64,000 nucleotides of DNA from Hemicentrotus pulcherrimus (Eukaryota; Echinodermata; Echinoidea; Camarodonta; Strongylocentrotidae): NCBI GenBank assembly GCA_003118195.1, contig BEXV01000155.1, forward strand, positions 130,025-194,024, written 5' to 3'. Within the stretch, counting starts at the first letter, position 1. More model-generated notes on the stretch are below. The model saw nothing but the letters and a program-made list of their open reading frames with translations. It ran no database searches and was not told the DNA's origin. The letters are not shown here.

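Larger units (their letters stand above)
56224..63665 (-). repeat. Cassette unit 1 (A1 to L1)
   Basis: First unit in transcript order and the most diverged. Exons G and H are fused, unlike in every other unit, while J and K are separate as in unit 7. The LPR motif of exon G is SSR here, the exon E loop reads SSQQP instead of LGSEQP, and the exon I loop ends KSAP instead of KREP. The Trp is kept in all seven helix A segments. Confidence 0.88.

Noticed and set aside
61052..61264. Frame encoding a long run of Met and Val
   Set aside because: Produced by the ATC microsatellite read on the minus strand; no conserved residues, no exon borders.
1..64000. CRISPR array or bacterial operons
   Set aside because: The regular repetition is of coding exons with splice sites; no direct repeats with unique spacers and no Shine-Dalgarno-led gene series.

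Overview
The window looks like animal genomic DNA from a marine invertebrate. Compact coding exons sit in AT-rich introns with canonical GT-AG borders. The introns hold tandem simple repeats, a tRNA-like SINE, a Tc1/mariner-type miniature element and short fold-back elements, and the palindrome TACATGTA is very common. I lean towards an echinoderm such as a sea urchin. This rests on sequence style only, so a mollusc or another marine invertebrate is possible.

Almost the whole window is the inside of one giant gene on the minus strand, open at both ends. I resolved 88 exons (one cut by the window edge) totalling 20,042 coding bases, about 6,680 codons. The product is a rod of spectrin-type triple-helical repeats. 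The exons repeat as a 12-part cassette, here named A-B-C-D-E-F-G-H-I-J-K-L, about 2.54 kb of coding sequence (about 845 residues) per copy. It is present eight times over 64 kb; the eighth copy is cut at base 1. Each cassette encodes seven spectrin repeats, SR-a to SR-g, whose helix A lies in exons A, C, E, F, G, I and K. Their spacing is not uniform (about 106 to 142 residues), because fixed insertions sit at fixed places. About 55 repeats are encoded here. The helix A tryptophan is kept in 52 of 55.

Layout from the 5' end of the gene (high coordinates): unit 1 56224-63665, unit 2 49824-55784, unit 3 39688-49355, unit 4 31810-39023, unit 5 23024-31376, unit 6 15857-22549, unit 7 6035-15404, unit 8 1-5617 (partial). 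Exon lengths are almost invariant between units (A 160, D 234, E 147, F 426, H 115, I 218, J+K 318, L 167), and intron phases are identical. Only exon B varies (187 to 223 nt). Units differ in which introns they have: G|H is fused in unit 1, H|I is fused in units 2 and 8, J|K is split only in units 1 and 7, and F is split in units 3 and 7 at different positions.

The subfamily cannot be fixed, because no actin-binding, plakin, EF-hand, GAR, KASH or SH3 domain lies in the window. Rods like this occur in spectraplakins (MACF1/dystonin/Shot), nesprins/MSP300 and dystrophin-like proteins. The likely role is a very long elastic cytoskeletal linker. The main anomalies are an in-frame TGA in exon A of unit 2, two decayed copies of the end of an exon in an intron of unit 3, non-matching extra introns in exon F, and type-specific loop motifs such as LPRxF and KGT that recur in most or all units. 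No plus-strand gene, tRNA, rRNA or CRISPR array is supported. Introns not described separately show only AT-rich sequence.
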